Below are positions 32,936-44,417 of a DNA stretch of 64,000 nt, one piece after another; the stretch's first letter is position 1, and the number at the start of each line of letters is the position of its first letter. The notes beneath the pieces are model-generated. The model was not told where the DNA came from. It saw nothing but the letters and a program-made list of their open reading frames with translations, and made no database searches. Source of the DNA: Salvator merianae. Lineage: Eukaryota; Chordata; Lepidosauria; Squamata; Teiidae. Location of the stretch: contig QVOM02000116.1 of NCBI GenBank assembly GCA_003586115.2, forward strand, positions 36,111,946 to 36,175,945, given 5' to 3'. Position numbers and translations under genes: made by a program.

Positions 32936-34083
32936 GGCTACATCTTATATCTAGTTTAGAATTGAAGATGGGATAAAGCAGGTCTTTCTTCTTTGGAGAA
33001 GTCAAATTCATTGTATTTTTCCCCTTCTCAGCTTCTCTTCTTTCCTTTCTTCTGGGGTTACGCACTCTGGGTTCTCTGCACACCTCACACAGGCAAACTG
33101 CTACTAGCCATGGCAGCGGGTTCTGCTCAGGTGGAAAACTTCCATTATGCTAGAGCCAGATGTCACTACAAATTGGAGTGAAACACCAAGAGTGCAGCTG
33201 CATTTCTGCCCTAGAAAAGGACCTTTCATCTGCAAGGAGCTTAACTGTGTAATAGAAACTTGACACTGTGTGAAAGCGGCATGCTCAACGCTTCCGTAAT
33301 GAAATCTGACTGCAAGAACTTGAGGAAATAGGAATAACGGCTTGAAAAGAAAATGGAAAAGGTGGGGGGAAATTGACATTTAATATGTTTAATGAATGGC
33401 AGGATGGCTGGTGTGCTATTCACATTTTGGATTCCTTTATGAAAGCTAGGTTGAGGGTGCCAAGGGTATAGATTTCTATTTACACTCATTTCAAAAAGAG
33501 CATAAGTAGGTCACAGTGACTGAAGATAGTGTATATTGCTGCTCGGAGAATATTCAGTGGGGGGAGCAGAGAATGGCAACTAACATGATAAGAGGGGGAG
33601 ACTTCTTCATGCTTGAAGAAATCTGGGTATCTCCAGACAGCAAGAAGAAATCTTCTTTAGATCCCATAATTGCTTCTCGCTATTACTGCCAGATAGCAGG
33701 AGGCAATTCTGGGCTTTTCCTCATCTGCGGGCTCTTTGCGTTATTATGGCTGCTTAAAAATACCCGTATGTTAGCAAGTGCCCGCTCACTTCCCTATGTT
33801 TTTCCCCGTGCTTGCTAGCATCCAGGTATTTCTGAACAGCAGCGATAATGTAATGAGGCAGCTGATGACATAAGAGCCTGGAGTTGGAACTGATATTACA
33901 AGTCATTGCCAGATTTCCTGTAATAACAATATCATGGATTTTCAAACAACTAAGCTGGGCCATGCCATGCATATGTGTGGCATTCCTAGTATAGTCCTGG
34001 GAGAATCATGGGTTTTTATCCATGTCTGGAAGGGTCCACAGAGTGAGGTTGAATATGCTATGCAAGACTATATTATATAAGAC
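32936..34083. other. Non-repetitive spacer
   Basis: No gene or recognised repeat seen. Open frames of 70 to 100 codons at 32871-33818 have no domain signature. Confidence 0.4.
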
Positions 34084-34325
34084 TGTTTCTGTATTTGGTC
34101 AGAAGTCTGGACCAAGCAGCTGCCTAGTATGCTTGTTTCAGCCCAGAACCATCCCAAGAAGTTCCTAGTCTAGATGACTGATAGACTTGTTTGAAGATGT
34201 CTGCAAGCATACTAACATCATCTGTTCTGGTTGGAGCATCCGCATGTGGTCCGGAACAAGGAAAACACCACACACCTATCTTTGAAGCAAACTGAAGTGG
34301 TCAACATTTGCAGTCCATTCAGTCC
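34084..34325. mobile_element. TIR element type H, truncated
   Basis: GACTGTTTCTGTATTTGGTC and TCTGGACCAAGCAGCTGCC match the first half of 44582-45106. ACCTATCTTTGAAGC also matches. The right half is missing. Confidence 0.6.
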
Positions 34326-34329
34326 TGAA

Positions 34330-35033
34330 AATAAAGTAGTGGCTAAACTATTGTTTGAGAGTTGAAAGTTCAAATCTCTGCTTGGCCAGAAAGAACACTG
34401 AATGATCTTAGGCGACTCACTGGCAGGATCTGCACGTGTATGTTGTCTCATGCTGTGCAGGGCTGATTATGGGCCAGACAGAGCAATCCAGTCCAAGATT
34501 GAAAGAATGGCCAGTGGCCTGGGACAAGGGTTATCTGCACTGTGGCAGCCCAGTCTGGCCCAACTTTGGAGGCTGAGAATAAAAGTCCCCAGGCTTCACA
34601 GCTTCTGGCAGGGTTTTTTTTAACCAGGCCCCCAGAAGCGGCTCACTTCTGGGGCTGCTTCCTGGAGCCCTGCAAAATGATGCTGGAATCTGTGTGCCCA
34701 GTAGGGTGACCCAATCACTTGTTGCTATCCACACTTGTTGCTGGGTTGGTCTACCACTGAGGAATGCCTGGGGAGTTGTTTTTAAGTGGTCTCCCACTGG
34801 AGCAGGCTCTGGCGCCATTTTCCTACTGAAGCCAACTCCAACACCACGTCTGTGTGAATGTGGTTTTCCCTGGGAGGCATGGCCAGTTCGGGCCAGGAGT
34901 CCCATGTGGAAATAACCACTGTCTCAGCCTCAACTACCTCACCAGGTGGTTGTAACGATAAAATGGGAAGAAGTTGAGCTTTTGGTTGCTGCCTTCAGTT
35001 CCTTAGATAAAAGGCTGGATAAAAATATAAAAG
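34330..35033 (+). mobile_element. Sauria SINE split by a TIR element
   Basis: The head and B box part is TAGTGGCTAAACTATTGTTTG, AAGTTCAAATCTCTGCTTGG and TGATCTTAGGCGACTCACT (34330-34421). The rest resumes at 34922 as TCTCAGCCTCAACTACCTCA, GTTGTAACGATAAAATGGGA and AAGGCTGGATAAAAATATAA. The interruption falls exactly within the conserved GACTCACT/CTCTCAGCC junction. Confidence 0.85.
34422..34917. mobile_element. TIR element type B (496 bp) nested in a Sauria SINE
   Basis: The left end is GGCAGGATCTGCACGTG. The right end CCATGTGGAAATAACC is its diverged reverse complement. ACT is duplicated on both sides (34419-34421 and 34918-34920); the match can be read as CACT. The known SINE text on both sides defines the boundaries independently. 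It has 3-bp duplication like PIF/Harbinger elements. Confidence 0.8.
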
Positions 35034-35149
35034 GAGGAGAATGCTGAGAATACGAGTCAGAGACATGCAAACAGATTCACAGGGCTTGGTTATGACCTAA
35101 TGATTTTCATAATTTACCCAAAGACCAACTGGAGAATCATGAGTACAAT

Positions 35150-35316
35150 ATTCATCTAGGATCTAGGAGTCTCATGGTTTGAATTCCTACTAGGCCACAG
35201 AAGTAGGTGGCTTTGGATCAGGGTTATCTCACAGGGTTATTGTGTGGATAAAATGGAAGGAAGAAGAATGTATGCTGCTTTGAATATTTCAGAAGAAGGC
35301 CAGGATAGAGATGTCA
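35150..35316 (+). mobile_element. Sauria SINE (diverged)
   Basis: AGGAGTCTCATGGTTTGAATTC, TCTCACAGGGTTATTGTGTG, GATAAAATGGAAGGAAGAAG and TATGCTGCTTTGAATA follow the Sauria order. The tail carries a short AAGT repeat. Confidence 0.75.
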
Positions 35317-35876
35317 TCATAAGTAAGTAAGTAGCCTGGCTTTAAGCTGTTGTATAATAAACTTTTCCCCAAGTTTAGAGCTATTCCTCCCACTCATACT
35401 TAAGCTGTGTATTTAGTTTTTCCTAACAATGAATCTTAGACTTTTTGCTTTTGACACCAGTTATTTCACCATCTTTCAGTAATTCAGAAAGGGATTTACG
35501 TTGCCTGTTTTGAAGAGCAGGCAACTTTATTTAAATGCGGTTGATTCAACTGTTCAAAAATAAGCAGTGGGTTTTATGCAATTACTTACCTGGATGGCAA
35601 CACTGAAATGAAGTAGCAAAACTGGTGCCTTGCTGTGATCCAATTTCTATCCTGAAATCAGTGTCAGAGTACCCACATCTGAAGGTTATATTTATTGCTG
35701 CTCTGCATAAGTTTAACATTAGTCTTATAATACGAAACTGAAGATGGCGTGGGTGGCATCCGATTGATACCATTGTTGTTACAGAAGAGCTTTTATTTTA
35801 ACAGATGTCTTCAATCACTGAACGAAGGGAAAAGTAGTTTTTGCTAATTCCCTTTCTTTTCTTCATATCCTCAGAC
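35317..35876. other. Non-repetitive spacer
   Basis: No gene or recognised repeat seen. Confidence 0.4.
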
Positions 35877-35877
35877 T

Positions 35878-36035
35878 GGGGTCCTTTCCGCACACGACCT
35901 TATTCCAGTTTATATCCCAGAATAGGGACTTGCTATCTGCATGCTGGTACAGATTATGGCAGGGCCCACACTAGCATGTGTTCAGCAGGTCTCTGCTCTG
36001 GGATATAATTCAGAATAATTATTCTGCTATGGGGG
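35878..36035. mobile_element. TIR MITE, family I
   Basis: GGGTCCTTTCCGCACACGAC, then TATATCCCAGAATAGGGACTTG and ATGGCAGGGCCCACACTAG-type text match 42049-42223. The right half is more decayed. Confidence 0.7.
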
Positions 36036-36117
36036 ATGCAAGAGAAAGGATGAATTTTTAAACATCTGAAGGTGAGTTCTGGGTTAAATGGCCTTCCATA
36101 AGTGGAGTAACACCAGT

Positions 36118-36300
36118 TAGATTATTTATTTATTCATTTATATTTTTATCCTGTCTTGTACCAGAAGGCCCCATGGCAGTTTACAGAAGTACAAGCAGAA
36201 TTAAAATGAAGCCACTAAAAATAATAACAGTGCCTGAAAGTGGGGAAGGGAAGCTGTTTCCTCAGCCAAAGGGCAGGGTAAATAGATGCTGCATATATCA
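36118..36300 (-). mobile_element. L2-clade LINE 3' end
   Basis: TATTTTTATCCTGTCTTGTA and AGTTTACAGAAGTAC are the reversed tail. CCACTAAAAATAATAACAGT and GCCTGAAAGTGGGGAAGGG match 19440-19490 closely, so the two share a subfamily. Confidence 0.6.
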
Positions 36301-36864
36301 CCTCAGCTCCCAATCTTGTTATGGAGTCTTCTGATTCTACAACCTTCTAAAGCCTGCTAATTGGCTCATTGCATTATTTTGAATTCTGGATGACTTCTTC
36401 TCCCAGGTTATCACTGGAGAATGTTAAATGATGTGCTATACTTAGCAAGGACAATATAGCAATAGTGACTCATTCAAGTCTGCGACTATAAATTATTTTT
36501 CAGAAGAAGAACATGGTGGGAAACAGATGCAGGGCCCAAACTAAAACAAAATATTAAACTTCACGCCTTGTTCTCTTCTAGCTTAGAGAGTGAAATTAGG
36601 CATTGAATTTAAAAGCACAAAAGCTGTGTTCACTTTCAGCCATGTTTAGAGTTTTAATATTTTCTAATATGGTTGATTCTTCATTTAGACAAAATATATT
36701 GCATAGCAATACATTCTGAAAACTTGGTGCTTCTGATGCCCACATTATTATGAGTAATAAGTCAGTAAGAAAAATGAGCTCTCCTGGGAAGCCTGATTTC
36801 AATTAGGTCCTGGGAGCAAAGTATCCCTACTTGAAAGGCCATCTACTCTTGGGAGCTGTAAGGG
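36301..36864. other. Non-repetitive spacer
   Basis: No gene or recognised repeat seen. Confidence 0.4.
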
Positions 36865-37065
36865 TAGAAAAATGGGAGTGTCTGTATCTTAGTGGCAGAG
36901 CAAATAGCCTGGAAAGCAAAGGTTTCAATGCCCAGCCTCTCCCTGGAAATATGCAATGGCAAACCACTTCTGTTTCTCTGCCAGGAAAACTGCATAGAGG
37001 TGCCCATAGAAGTGCCCATGCAGTTAATCAGGAGTTGCCCACGACTAGATGGCATGCAGCAACAA
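36865..37065 (+). mobile_element. tRNA-derived SINE with BovB-like tail
   Basis: The A box region is TATCTTAGTGGCAGAGCA and the B box region GGTTTCAATGCCC. ATGGCAAACCACTTCTGTTTC, CTGCCAGGAAAACTGCATAG and GTTGCCCACGACTAGATGGC complete the 3' part, which is the longest SINE tail of this type here. Confidence 0.8.
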
Positions 37066-37144
37066 CAAGGGATAGAAAAGCCCAAGTGTATATTTTTTAT
37101 TCCAGTTAGCATATGTCTTTGCTAATTAATTCCTCTTTAACTTT

Positions 37145-37296
37145 GGGCATTTCTCCACTGGTTGGTTGCCTGGACCAGCAAACATACTAGGAGCTTCCCT
37201 TCCCTGATGGGATTGCTTTTAGATTGCACCAGTATGTGGAATGGGGGCTTCTAGTATACTTGCTGGTCCAGGATACTGACCAGCGGAGAATCACCC
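37145..37296. mobile_element. Short TIR MITE, family J (152 bp)
   Basis: The left end GGGCATTTCTCCACTGG and right end CCAGCGGAGAATCACCC are inverted. TTT flanks both sides (37142-37144, 37297-37299). Long inner arms face each other: ACTAGGAGCTTCCC against GGGGGCTTCTAGT. Confidence 0.8.
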
Positions 37297-38032
37297 TTTG
37301 GTTCTGATGGTGCACTTTTTGGGAAGCCTTTGGACTCTTAGCTGTAATACCAAAAATCTGTTTTGTTTAACATAATATATATATTTAAAATGAAGGTAGG
37401 TGTGCATCCACACATACATACATACGTGCATACATGCCTAGTTGGGAGTTTTTGTGTGCTACAACTAATTTCATGATCCAGGTTTCTGGTAGAGAATCAC
37501 TCCTTCTTACAGAAGCTGTTGGGTCCTGATTTGAGGGTGCCTTCAAGGATTGCTCAGGTATCTCTCCCTGGAGGTACTCACACTTCACTGACAGTTGCCT
37601 CACGTGAAGAGCTGGGTAATGGACTCTGAATGCATCTGCTAGCATGGAGACATATCTGGAAATCTGAGTAGTTTGGGGAGCGCATGTAATGCCTACCTAG
37701 GAGATGGTCTTTGATCTATTTCAATCAATTTCACTTTCATTGGGTGAAACAGGGAGGAGCAGGAGGAGGGGGAGGGGAGAAAGTGAGGAGTGGAAGAATC
37801 ATTTCTGCTTTCCCCTTCACTTCACTTCCTTGCATTCTACAGTCATGAGAGCAAATGCAGTGTGTTTAAAGCTGCCCCCTCCAGGCAGTTTTGGGGCTGC
37901 TTTGCATGTCTGTGGCCAGCTCTAGACTCTGCCTGAAAATCACATTAACAAGCAATACTCTGGAGTAAAGCTCCTTCAGAATAATTGCTTGTTAAAGATA
38001 CAGCGTGGGGCCGCTGTTGTGTTAGCACGTTG
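37297..38032. other. Non-repetitive spacer
   Basis: A purine-rich run of GGAGGAGG type lies near 37755-37785. No gene is seen. Confidence 0.4.
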
Positions 38033-38380
38033 TAGTGACATGCACATCAGAGTATTCTGATGGCATGAAATACCCAGAAGTGCATGATCGCCGCTGCCAT
38101 GTGTGTGTGGCCCCCTTTTTCGGGTTCCACAGATGCATGGTGGCCATGTTCAAGATGGCTACTTCCTCCAGCAGCATCCAGACAGGCAGGATATAGTGCA
38201 GCATCCAGACAGGCAGGATATAGTTCGGGAAAACCCACGTTGAGAGAGGTTTTCCCAAAATAGGTTATAGTGGGTTTTCACCCTGCTATTGTGGGACTTT
38301 TTTGGGATTGCCAAAGATACGTGTGGCAATCCCAACATAGCCAAACCATAATAGTGCTATTTATCACCTGTCTGGATGCA
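38033..38380. mobile_element. DNA-transposon-like repeat, family D
   Basis: ATGGCATGAAATACCCAGAAG, GTGGCCATGTTCAAGATGGC and the end CACCTGTCTGGATGCA match the 16310 copy. A tandem duplication of about 30 bp (CAGCATCCAGACAGGCAGGATA) sits at 38171-38222. Mirrored TTGCCAAAGATACGTGTGGC is visible near 38310. Confidence 0.6.
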
Positions 38381-39070
38381 ATGTGTGTTGATGAAGAGAA
38401 AAACAAATGAGAAAAGAGAATTGCACCCAGAGGAAGTACTTTGGGCTTGCATACTTGAGGGAATGTAATCCCTTGAATGTATAGTACTTGATGGCAACTT
38501 TTGTTATAACCTCTGATTTTCAAAACTCACAATGTTTAAACTTCTGCATTTTGTATTTCTGCAAGGGAGCACTTGTGATGCTCCTTTGTTATTTACAACC
38601 CCCCAAGCTGGAAGTGACCCACATGCCCATGAACTGGTGCTGGAAACTGGTGCTTTTCCAAAGATTTAGGTCTGCAGCAGTTTGGCTCTTGCTTTCACCA
38701 ATGCCTGTAATAGACATTGTCTGGTCACCAACTGAAGCCCGTAGAGCTGAGTTTGGGTAAGGTCATTGTGCTTTTAGGTATTGCTTCACCAACAGTCATT
38801 CAGCTTCATAAAGCAGCAGTGGAGAAGAACAATATTTTAGTTCTAGAATGCACGGAGGGTTCTGGAGCACATGTATTATATGCAAAAGGGCCATAGTTTA
38901 GCTGTTGGTATCTTTAGGCAGAGCTGGGAGGGACCCTTGTCTGAAAGTCCCAGTTCCAGCCATATTCACTCTGCATGAACAGTAGGGTGTTCGTGAGGTT
39001 TGAATTGCTGCTCAAAACAATAGGAAGCCTGAGGACAAAGGAGGGATAGCAGGCTACATGGAGCCCAGCC
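38381..39070. other. Non-repetitive spacer
   Basis: No gene or recognised repeat seen. Confidence 0.4.
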
Positions 39071-39275
39071 AAACCTAAATTTTAATCCAGCTTTGGTCTA
39101 CTTTCAGACTGAGAGCACACATCAGTGAAGTAATAAGATGTTTTCTTTCAGCATTATCTAACTCAGAAAATCCATTTTTGAGTTAAATAATGTGGAAAGA
39201 AAATGATTTGCCTCTTTGCTGATGGGTTCTTTGAATCCAAAATTGGACTGAAGCTGGATTAAAACTTAGGTGTGA
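39071..39275. mobile_element. Palindromic MITE, family F
   Basis: CTAAATTTTAATCCAGCTTTGG faces TGAAGCTGGATTAAAACTTAGG in the same element; inner arms CATTATCTAACTC and GAGTTAAATAATG also mirror. It is about the same length as the 15789 copy. Confidence 0.8.
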
Positions 39276-39295
39276 CTGAGCCCCTGGTGACATCA

Positions 39296-39400
39296 GAATA
39301 CTGTTTTGAAAAGTGCTTTGAGCATCCCTAATGGACAGTACTGAGCTAAATGGACCATTAGTTTTACATGGTACAAGAAATCTTCCTACGTCCTCACTCA
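39296..39400 (+). mobile_element. SINE 3' tail (CR1-type)
   Basis: ACAGTACTGAGCTAAATGGACC and ATCTTCCTACGTCC (near GCAGCTTCCTATGTTC) are the tail of a common squamate tRNA-SINE with a CR1-type end. The head is absent. Confidence 0.55.
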
Positions 39401-39756
39401 GATAGGTGCCTATTGTCGTGCTGTTTTTAAAGGTTTTGACTGGCCTTCTAGCATATTTTTAGCATTGCAACTCAGCCTGGAGTTGCACAGCACTAAAGGG
39501 CAGGATATAGATTTTGTGAATAGGATAAATACTGTAATTCATAATGACAGCTACACCCTTCCAACATGCCTTTTGTTTGGCTGTGATTGATCAGCGGGAA
39601 GACATATTTGGGTTGCAACAGGAAGGAGAATTTAATGTTCAGTCTGTTTCTTGGCTGCTCAAACAAAGAACCCTGTGGGGAAGCCTTAGTTCCTTTTACC
39701 ACAGCAACACAGAGCACCAGAGGCAATGGGAAAAGTTTTTGTGTCTTACTTGTTAT

Positions 39757-39885
39757 TAATGACATTTATATCCTGCTTTTCTTCCAAAGAGCTCAAGGTG
39801 ATGTACTATTTCCCTCCTCTACTTTGACTCTCACAACAATCTTATGAGGTAGGTTAGACTGAGAGGCAGGGACTGACCTGAGCCT
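39757..39885 (-). mobile_element. Sauria SINE, minus strand, 3' part
   Basis: TTTATATCCTGCTTTTCTTC, CTCACAACAATCTTATGAGG and TAGGTTAGACTGAGAGGCAG are the reverse complement of the Sauria 3' half. A possible further piece lies at 40128-40195 (GGGCCACCCAGGGAGCTTTC), which may be a continuation after an insertion. Confidence 0.75.
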
Positions 39886-40198
39886 TAGAGCTAGGTAGCA
39901 AGGTGCTAGGTGACAATCATGCATGAAGTCCTTGGACTTTGCTTTCCCTCTATGGTGCCAAAGGTTGTGGATAACATGTCTTTGGCCTTTATAGACCTTT
40001 GGATATACCGAAGGGCTGCTTCGTCAAGTAACTGTTTAGAAAAGCATATGTGCACACCCCTAGCTTGCTGGCTGGGCTCTTGCACAGTTGAGGACATAGG
40101 TGGTGGCCGAGTTAATTTAATGGTAGAACTGCCTCTGACCAGGGCCACCCAGGGAGCTTTCATGATAAGCTAGATATTTGATCCCAGGAACTCTCCTA

Positions 40199-40388
40199 AG
40201 AACATAAGAGGAGCTTTGCAGGATCAGGCCATGGCCCATCTATTCCAGCATCCTGTTTCACACAGTGGCCTACCAATTGCTTCTGGGCATTCTCAAGCAG
40301 AATAAAAAGGCTAAACCTTCACTTGGTCTCAGCTCCCTGCAAATCGGTTTTATAGGCATCCTGCCTGTCTAACAAGCATCCTGCCTCC
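40199..40388 (-). mobile_element. CR1 LINE 3' end
   Basis: AGAACATAAGAGGAGCTTTG, GGATCAGGCCATGGCCCATC and ATCCTGTTTCACACAGTGGCC are the typical reversed CR1 terminus. Truncated after about 190 bp. Confidence 0.8.
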
Positions 40389-40390
40389 CA

Positions 40391-40818
40391 GGCTGCATCT
40401 GCATTGTGGGCCAGTCTACTGGAAGACCATGCCTCCCAGTAGAATGCAGTGTCCATATCGGAGTGGCCTACAGTGTGAAAATGACACTATAGCCAAAGCA
40501 TTCCTTGGTGGTGGACTCAACCAGCCACTCATGTGTAGACAGCACCAAGCAGCTGATCTGGTCTACTGGGCATGAGAAACCCAGCACCATTTCACCAGGT
40601 TCCCAGAAGCAGCCCTGGAAGTGTGCCACTACTTGGCACCCAGCTAAAACACCTTCGGTGGCAACTTCAGAGTTCCTAGCCTCCAAAGTTGGGCCAGGAT
40701 GGGCTATCCATAATGAGGATGGCCCTTGACATGGGCCACCAGTTACCCTTCCGATCTTGGACTAGATCCCTCAAGTCGGTCCAAGACCAGCCCAGTCTGG
40801 CATGGTGTCAAGATCACC
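40391..40818. mobile_element. TIR element type B
   Basis: The left end GGCTGCATCTGCATTGTGG and a right end near GTCAAGATCACC are weak inverted repeats. The body TTCCCAGAAGCAGCCCTGGA and ACCAAGCAGCTGATCTGG matches 31835 and 34422. Confidence 0.6.
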
Positions 40819-42014
40819 ATTCTCAGGCCTGGATTCATTAACAAGGAGACTTGCCTTCATAAAAGATCATGCAGAAAATAGCACCAGCATAAATATATAT
40901 CCCTCAACACTTTCCCACCCATATTGGCCTAGGCGGCGTTTACGTCAAACACACAAGTTAAGTCCCCCCTTTCTCTCAGGCTCCAAGTGACCTTGAGACA
41001 ACACTGGTTCCAATTATTTTTCAGTTGTTACAAGCTTATCTCCACAGCAAAGGAAAATGGTCAGTGAAATATGCAAGCAGTCACAGCCTGGTATTACAGA
41101 ACTTCAAAGATGGCAGCACAGTGGACACACTGACACATGGGATACCGCAGCATGTGCGAATCCTGCCTTAGGTCCTACTCTGCTTATTTTAAAACTATCA
41201 AAGGAATGTTTCTGCATAACATTTCTGTTGTTTTTCTTTTTTCCTTTGTTTCTTTTTTTAATTAAAATTTGAATGTTACAATATAGCCAACTCAATTTGT
41301 GTCCTTGCCTTTCTGTTTGGAATATTTTTTTTAGTTGTCTGAAATGAACAAGTTTTCTTTCTTTCTGCTTTGTGTCTTTCTTTATAGGAGAAGCCTATGT
41401 AGAACAGTGACATGCTTTGGTTTGGTCCTCCAGAATTAGTTATATATGAAGACAGAGGCTTGTCAGAGCTTTCAGTGATAAGTAAGGTTTTGTGGAGTTT
41501 ATTTTCTAGCATATGGGGGGGGGGGTAAATGTGTCGCCCAGCTACAGTTCTTCAGTAGCCAACTCCACCCTGACCCCCACTAACTTTTAGATAATAGTGC
41601 AGCCTAGTTCATTTGTCCTAACAATTGCTGGCAGATGTATTTGTGACTTTTGATGTAATGAAGATTACATGTAGCCATGGATGGACAGAATGAACTGGCA
41701 CCTGCCCATGAAGTCAGCACACTATATTGCAAAAATCTCTGTATCTGTATCCCTGCCTTATTTTCCAGATGTTTTTTCATCCACAAGTTGAAGTACCCCC
41801 TGGGCATATACAGAATGGGAGAGGAGTTCCTGTGGCAACGTGTCCGCTAAGTTGACAGAGTTACTGGGCTGCAGTGTACAGTTGGAATGTTGTTTACTGA
41901 CATATTGCTCTTCAAGAGGGTTACTTGCCAAGCAATAGGCAGTATTTTAAATCCTGTAGCATATTGGTATCCCAGTTTTACATATTCTTCAAAGTTCTCT
42001 TGGAAGGTGAGTTG
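40819..42014. other. Non-repetitive spacer
   Basis: A G homopolymer lies near 41514-41525. No gene or recognised repeat is seen. Confidence 0.4.
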
Positions 42015-42015
42015 C

Positions 42016-42046
42016 TGAGTGAGTGAGTGAGTGAGTGAGTGAGTGA
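42016..42046. repeat. (GAGT)n microsatellite
   Basis: About seven perfect GAGT units directly abut the MITE that starts at 42049. Confidence 0.95.
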
Positions 42047-42048
42047 TG

Positions 42049-42223
42049 GGCCCTTTCTGCACTGGGCCTTATCCCAGAATATATCCCAGAATATATCCCA
42101 GAATAGGGGCCTGCTGTCCTCATGGTAGTGCACATAATGGCAGGCCCCGTCTGCACTGTCATGTGGATGCCAGCTCTCTGTTCTGGGATACAATCTGGAA
42201 TAAGGCTCAGCGCAGAAAGGGCC
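42049..42223. mobile_element. TIR MITE, family I (175 bp)
   Basis: The left end GGCCCTTTCTGCACTGGGCC and right end GCGCAGAAAGGGCC mirror each other, as do CTTATCCCAGAATATATCCC and GGATACAATCTGGAATAAGG. TATATCCCAGAA is duplicated in tandem near 42075-42100. Confidence 0.8.
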
Positions 42224-42464
42224 ATAGTTTAATTGCTGAGACATTTTCATTTCATACTAGATTCCTGTTACATTATGTTTTCTGTAAGCATAATCAGTTT
42301 ACATGAGATTCTCCATTAGGTGACATAAGTCAGAAAGACTGCTCGCAGAATCATGCTCTGTAAATTTCAGGCGCAGAGGAGGAGGAAAATGGTCAGAAAT
42401 AGAAAATTCCTGTGAGCAAATAAAGTAAGAATTGCGTAGACTTCCACACCAGCAAGTATACTAA

Positions 42465-42896
42465 GGGTCTTCTGCAATTAGTCCAGATTAGAGAGGCCCC
42501 AGCTCTAGCTAGAATGCTCTACTCGCACAGGACAGAGCATAATCTGAGTCAGGAAGCTTCTGATATGGATTGCTGGTGGACCTAATTACTCGTGGAACCT
42601 AATCTGGATCTCAGAGGCATGCAGAAGATGCGCACTTCCTTATTCCAGTTCATAGGGGAGCCCATTTCAGTGAAATACTTCATTGTGCTGCCAAAATTGT
42701 TCCTGGCCTTGGAGCCCACAAAGGCTGGCTTTAAAGTTCACGCAAACTTCAGGATCAGCACAGGAACTGGGCTGGGACAGCCATCACTGTGAAGATGGCG
42801 TTGGTCCACCCTGAGTGATCCATCCCAACCTTGGGCCTGATTGCTTTGTTTCAGATTCATTTTTCGGGATCTTCAGTGGTAAGTGCAGAAAGACCC
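42465..42896. mobile_element. GGGCC-type TIR element (432 bp)
   Basis: The left end GGGTCTTCTGCAATTAG and right end TGGTAAGTGCAGAAAGACCC are inverted. TAA lies to the left and TTA to the right. The body TCTAGCTAGAATGCTCTACT and GTCCACC-type text relates it to 22277 and 26148, in reverse order. Confidence 0.75.
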
Positions 42897-43921
42897 TTAG
42901 ATCAGTTTCATAAGTAGTTTCCAGGCTCGACTTGTTTTTATCGTGCCACCAATCTTTCCCCCTCACTGGTACTCTTTTTGGTGCAACTGTTTCATAAAAT
43001 GGTTATATGAGTCAGCTTTCTGCCTCTTTCCCAGGTGTCATCCTCAAGGGTTTTCGCATTGTGATTTCCACCAGTTCTTGTATGTATTCATCCATTTTCC
43101 TTTATGACATTTCTCTACTGCTCATTTAGTCCTGCACTGGAGCTCAGTTCTCTGTGAAAACATGTGGAACTACCAGCTGTCTTTGTGCTGAACCTCAAAG
43201 CCCTTGTGATGCATTGTTAGAATGTCCCTCTGTAATGCTGTAATTTAAATTTTGGAGGAAAAGACAAATGGGGATCCTTCTTTTTCAACAATGGCTAATG
43301 GGGTTCCCATTCAGCAAATCAATCTTCCTTTATCACTTTCATTGATCCTGTCTTCCTGAGCTCTTTGTTCAATTTATTGTACTGTGCAAGCAGCAGATTT
43401 TTATAAAGTGGCTTTCTGGATGAGGTCCAGAGCGTGGAGGTCAAATGAGTTTATAGGAAGGTATACATTCAAACCTTTTGCAACACAGTTTCATAGTTTG
43501 AGGAAAGGGTCTATAATTTCTAGTCTCACTTTTTCAGATATCAGCTGCAAGAAATAGTCTCAGTTTATATCAACCCATTTTTCTTTATAGAAGTTCTCAC
43601 TGCTGCAAGTACTCTAGAATCTGTTCTGCTTTTTTATTTTTTAAAAAATTATTTCCTTGGTTTATCAACCATATTTTAAAGATTTGCTATTATTTCCTTG
43701 TGGCATCTAATTATCTCTTTAGATTTATGTATTATTTTATAATTTTGAACTTGTATAGCTTCTCCATAACTAAAATTCTTCAGATGCTTACAAAACACTA
43801 AAACCATAGGTAAAAATTTGATCACCTGATACTTCAAAACATACAATGATGGCTCTAGGCTGACTATTCTGATAAGGCTATTTTAGAGCTTGGGTGAATG
43901 ATTTTCTTTGGTGGGAAATAC
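42897..43921. other. AT-rich spacer
   Basis: No gene or recognised repeat seen. Confidence 0.4.
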
Positions 43922-44417
43922 AAACATAAGAACATAAGAATTGCTCTACTGGATTGGACCAGTGGCCCATCTAGTCCAGCAGTCTGTTCTCACAATAGCA
44001 CAACAATTTGCCTTGCTTCTAGCCTCCCAGCAAATCTTTATGGGCATAACAACTTCTGTAACAGAAATGGTCACTTAGCCATCAAAGCTAGTAGATACTG
44101 ATAGCCCTGTTTTCTGTGACTTTGTTGAAGGCCATCCAAAGACTGGCAAATAATGCCTCTAGGCAGTGAGTTACCTAGTTTGCATGTAGTATAAAGAAAT
44201 GCTTCCTTTTGTTTGTGCTGATTTTTCAGGATTTGGCTTCATTGGGTGACCCTTAGGGAAAAAGTACTTTGGGAAAAAGAGAAGAACATCTCCTTATCCA
44301 TGCAGTTTATGCACCATGGCTATTTCTACATCTCTATTTCCTCCTACTTAATCTTCATTCTAAAATAAAATAAACTCCAAATACTGCAGCCTTTCTTCAT
44401 ACAAGAAATCTTCTAAT
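43922..44417 (-). mobile_element. CR1 LINE 3' part
   Basis: It starts AAACATAAGAACATAAGAAT, two units of the reversed CR1 terminal repeat. Then GACCAGTGGCCCATCTAGTC, TTTCAGGATTTGGCTTCATT and GGTGACCCTTAGGG follow. Its 5'-ward part is interrupted at 44417 by an L2 tail and resumes briefly after 44527. Confidence 0.85.
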
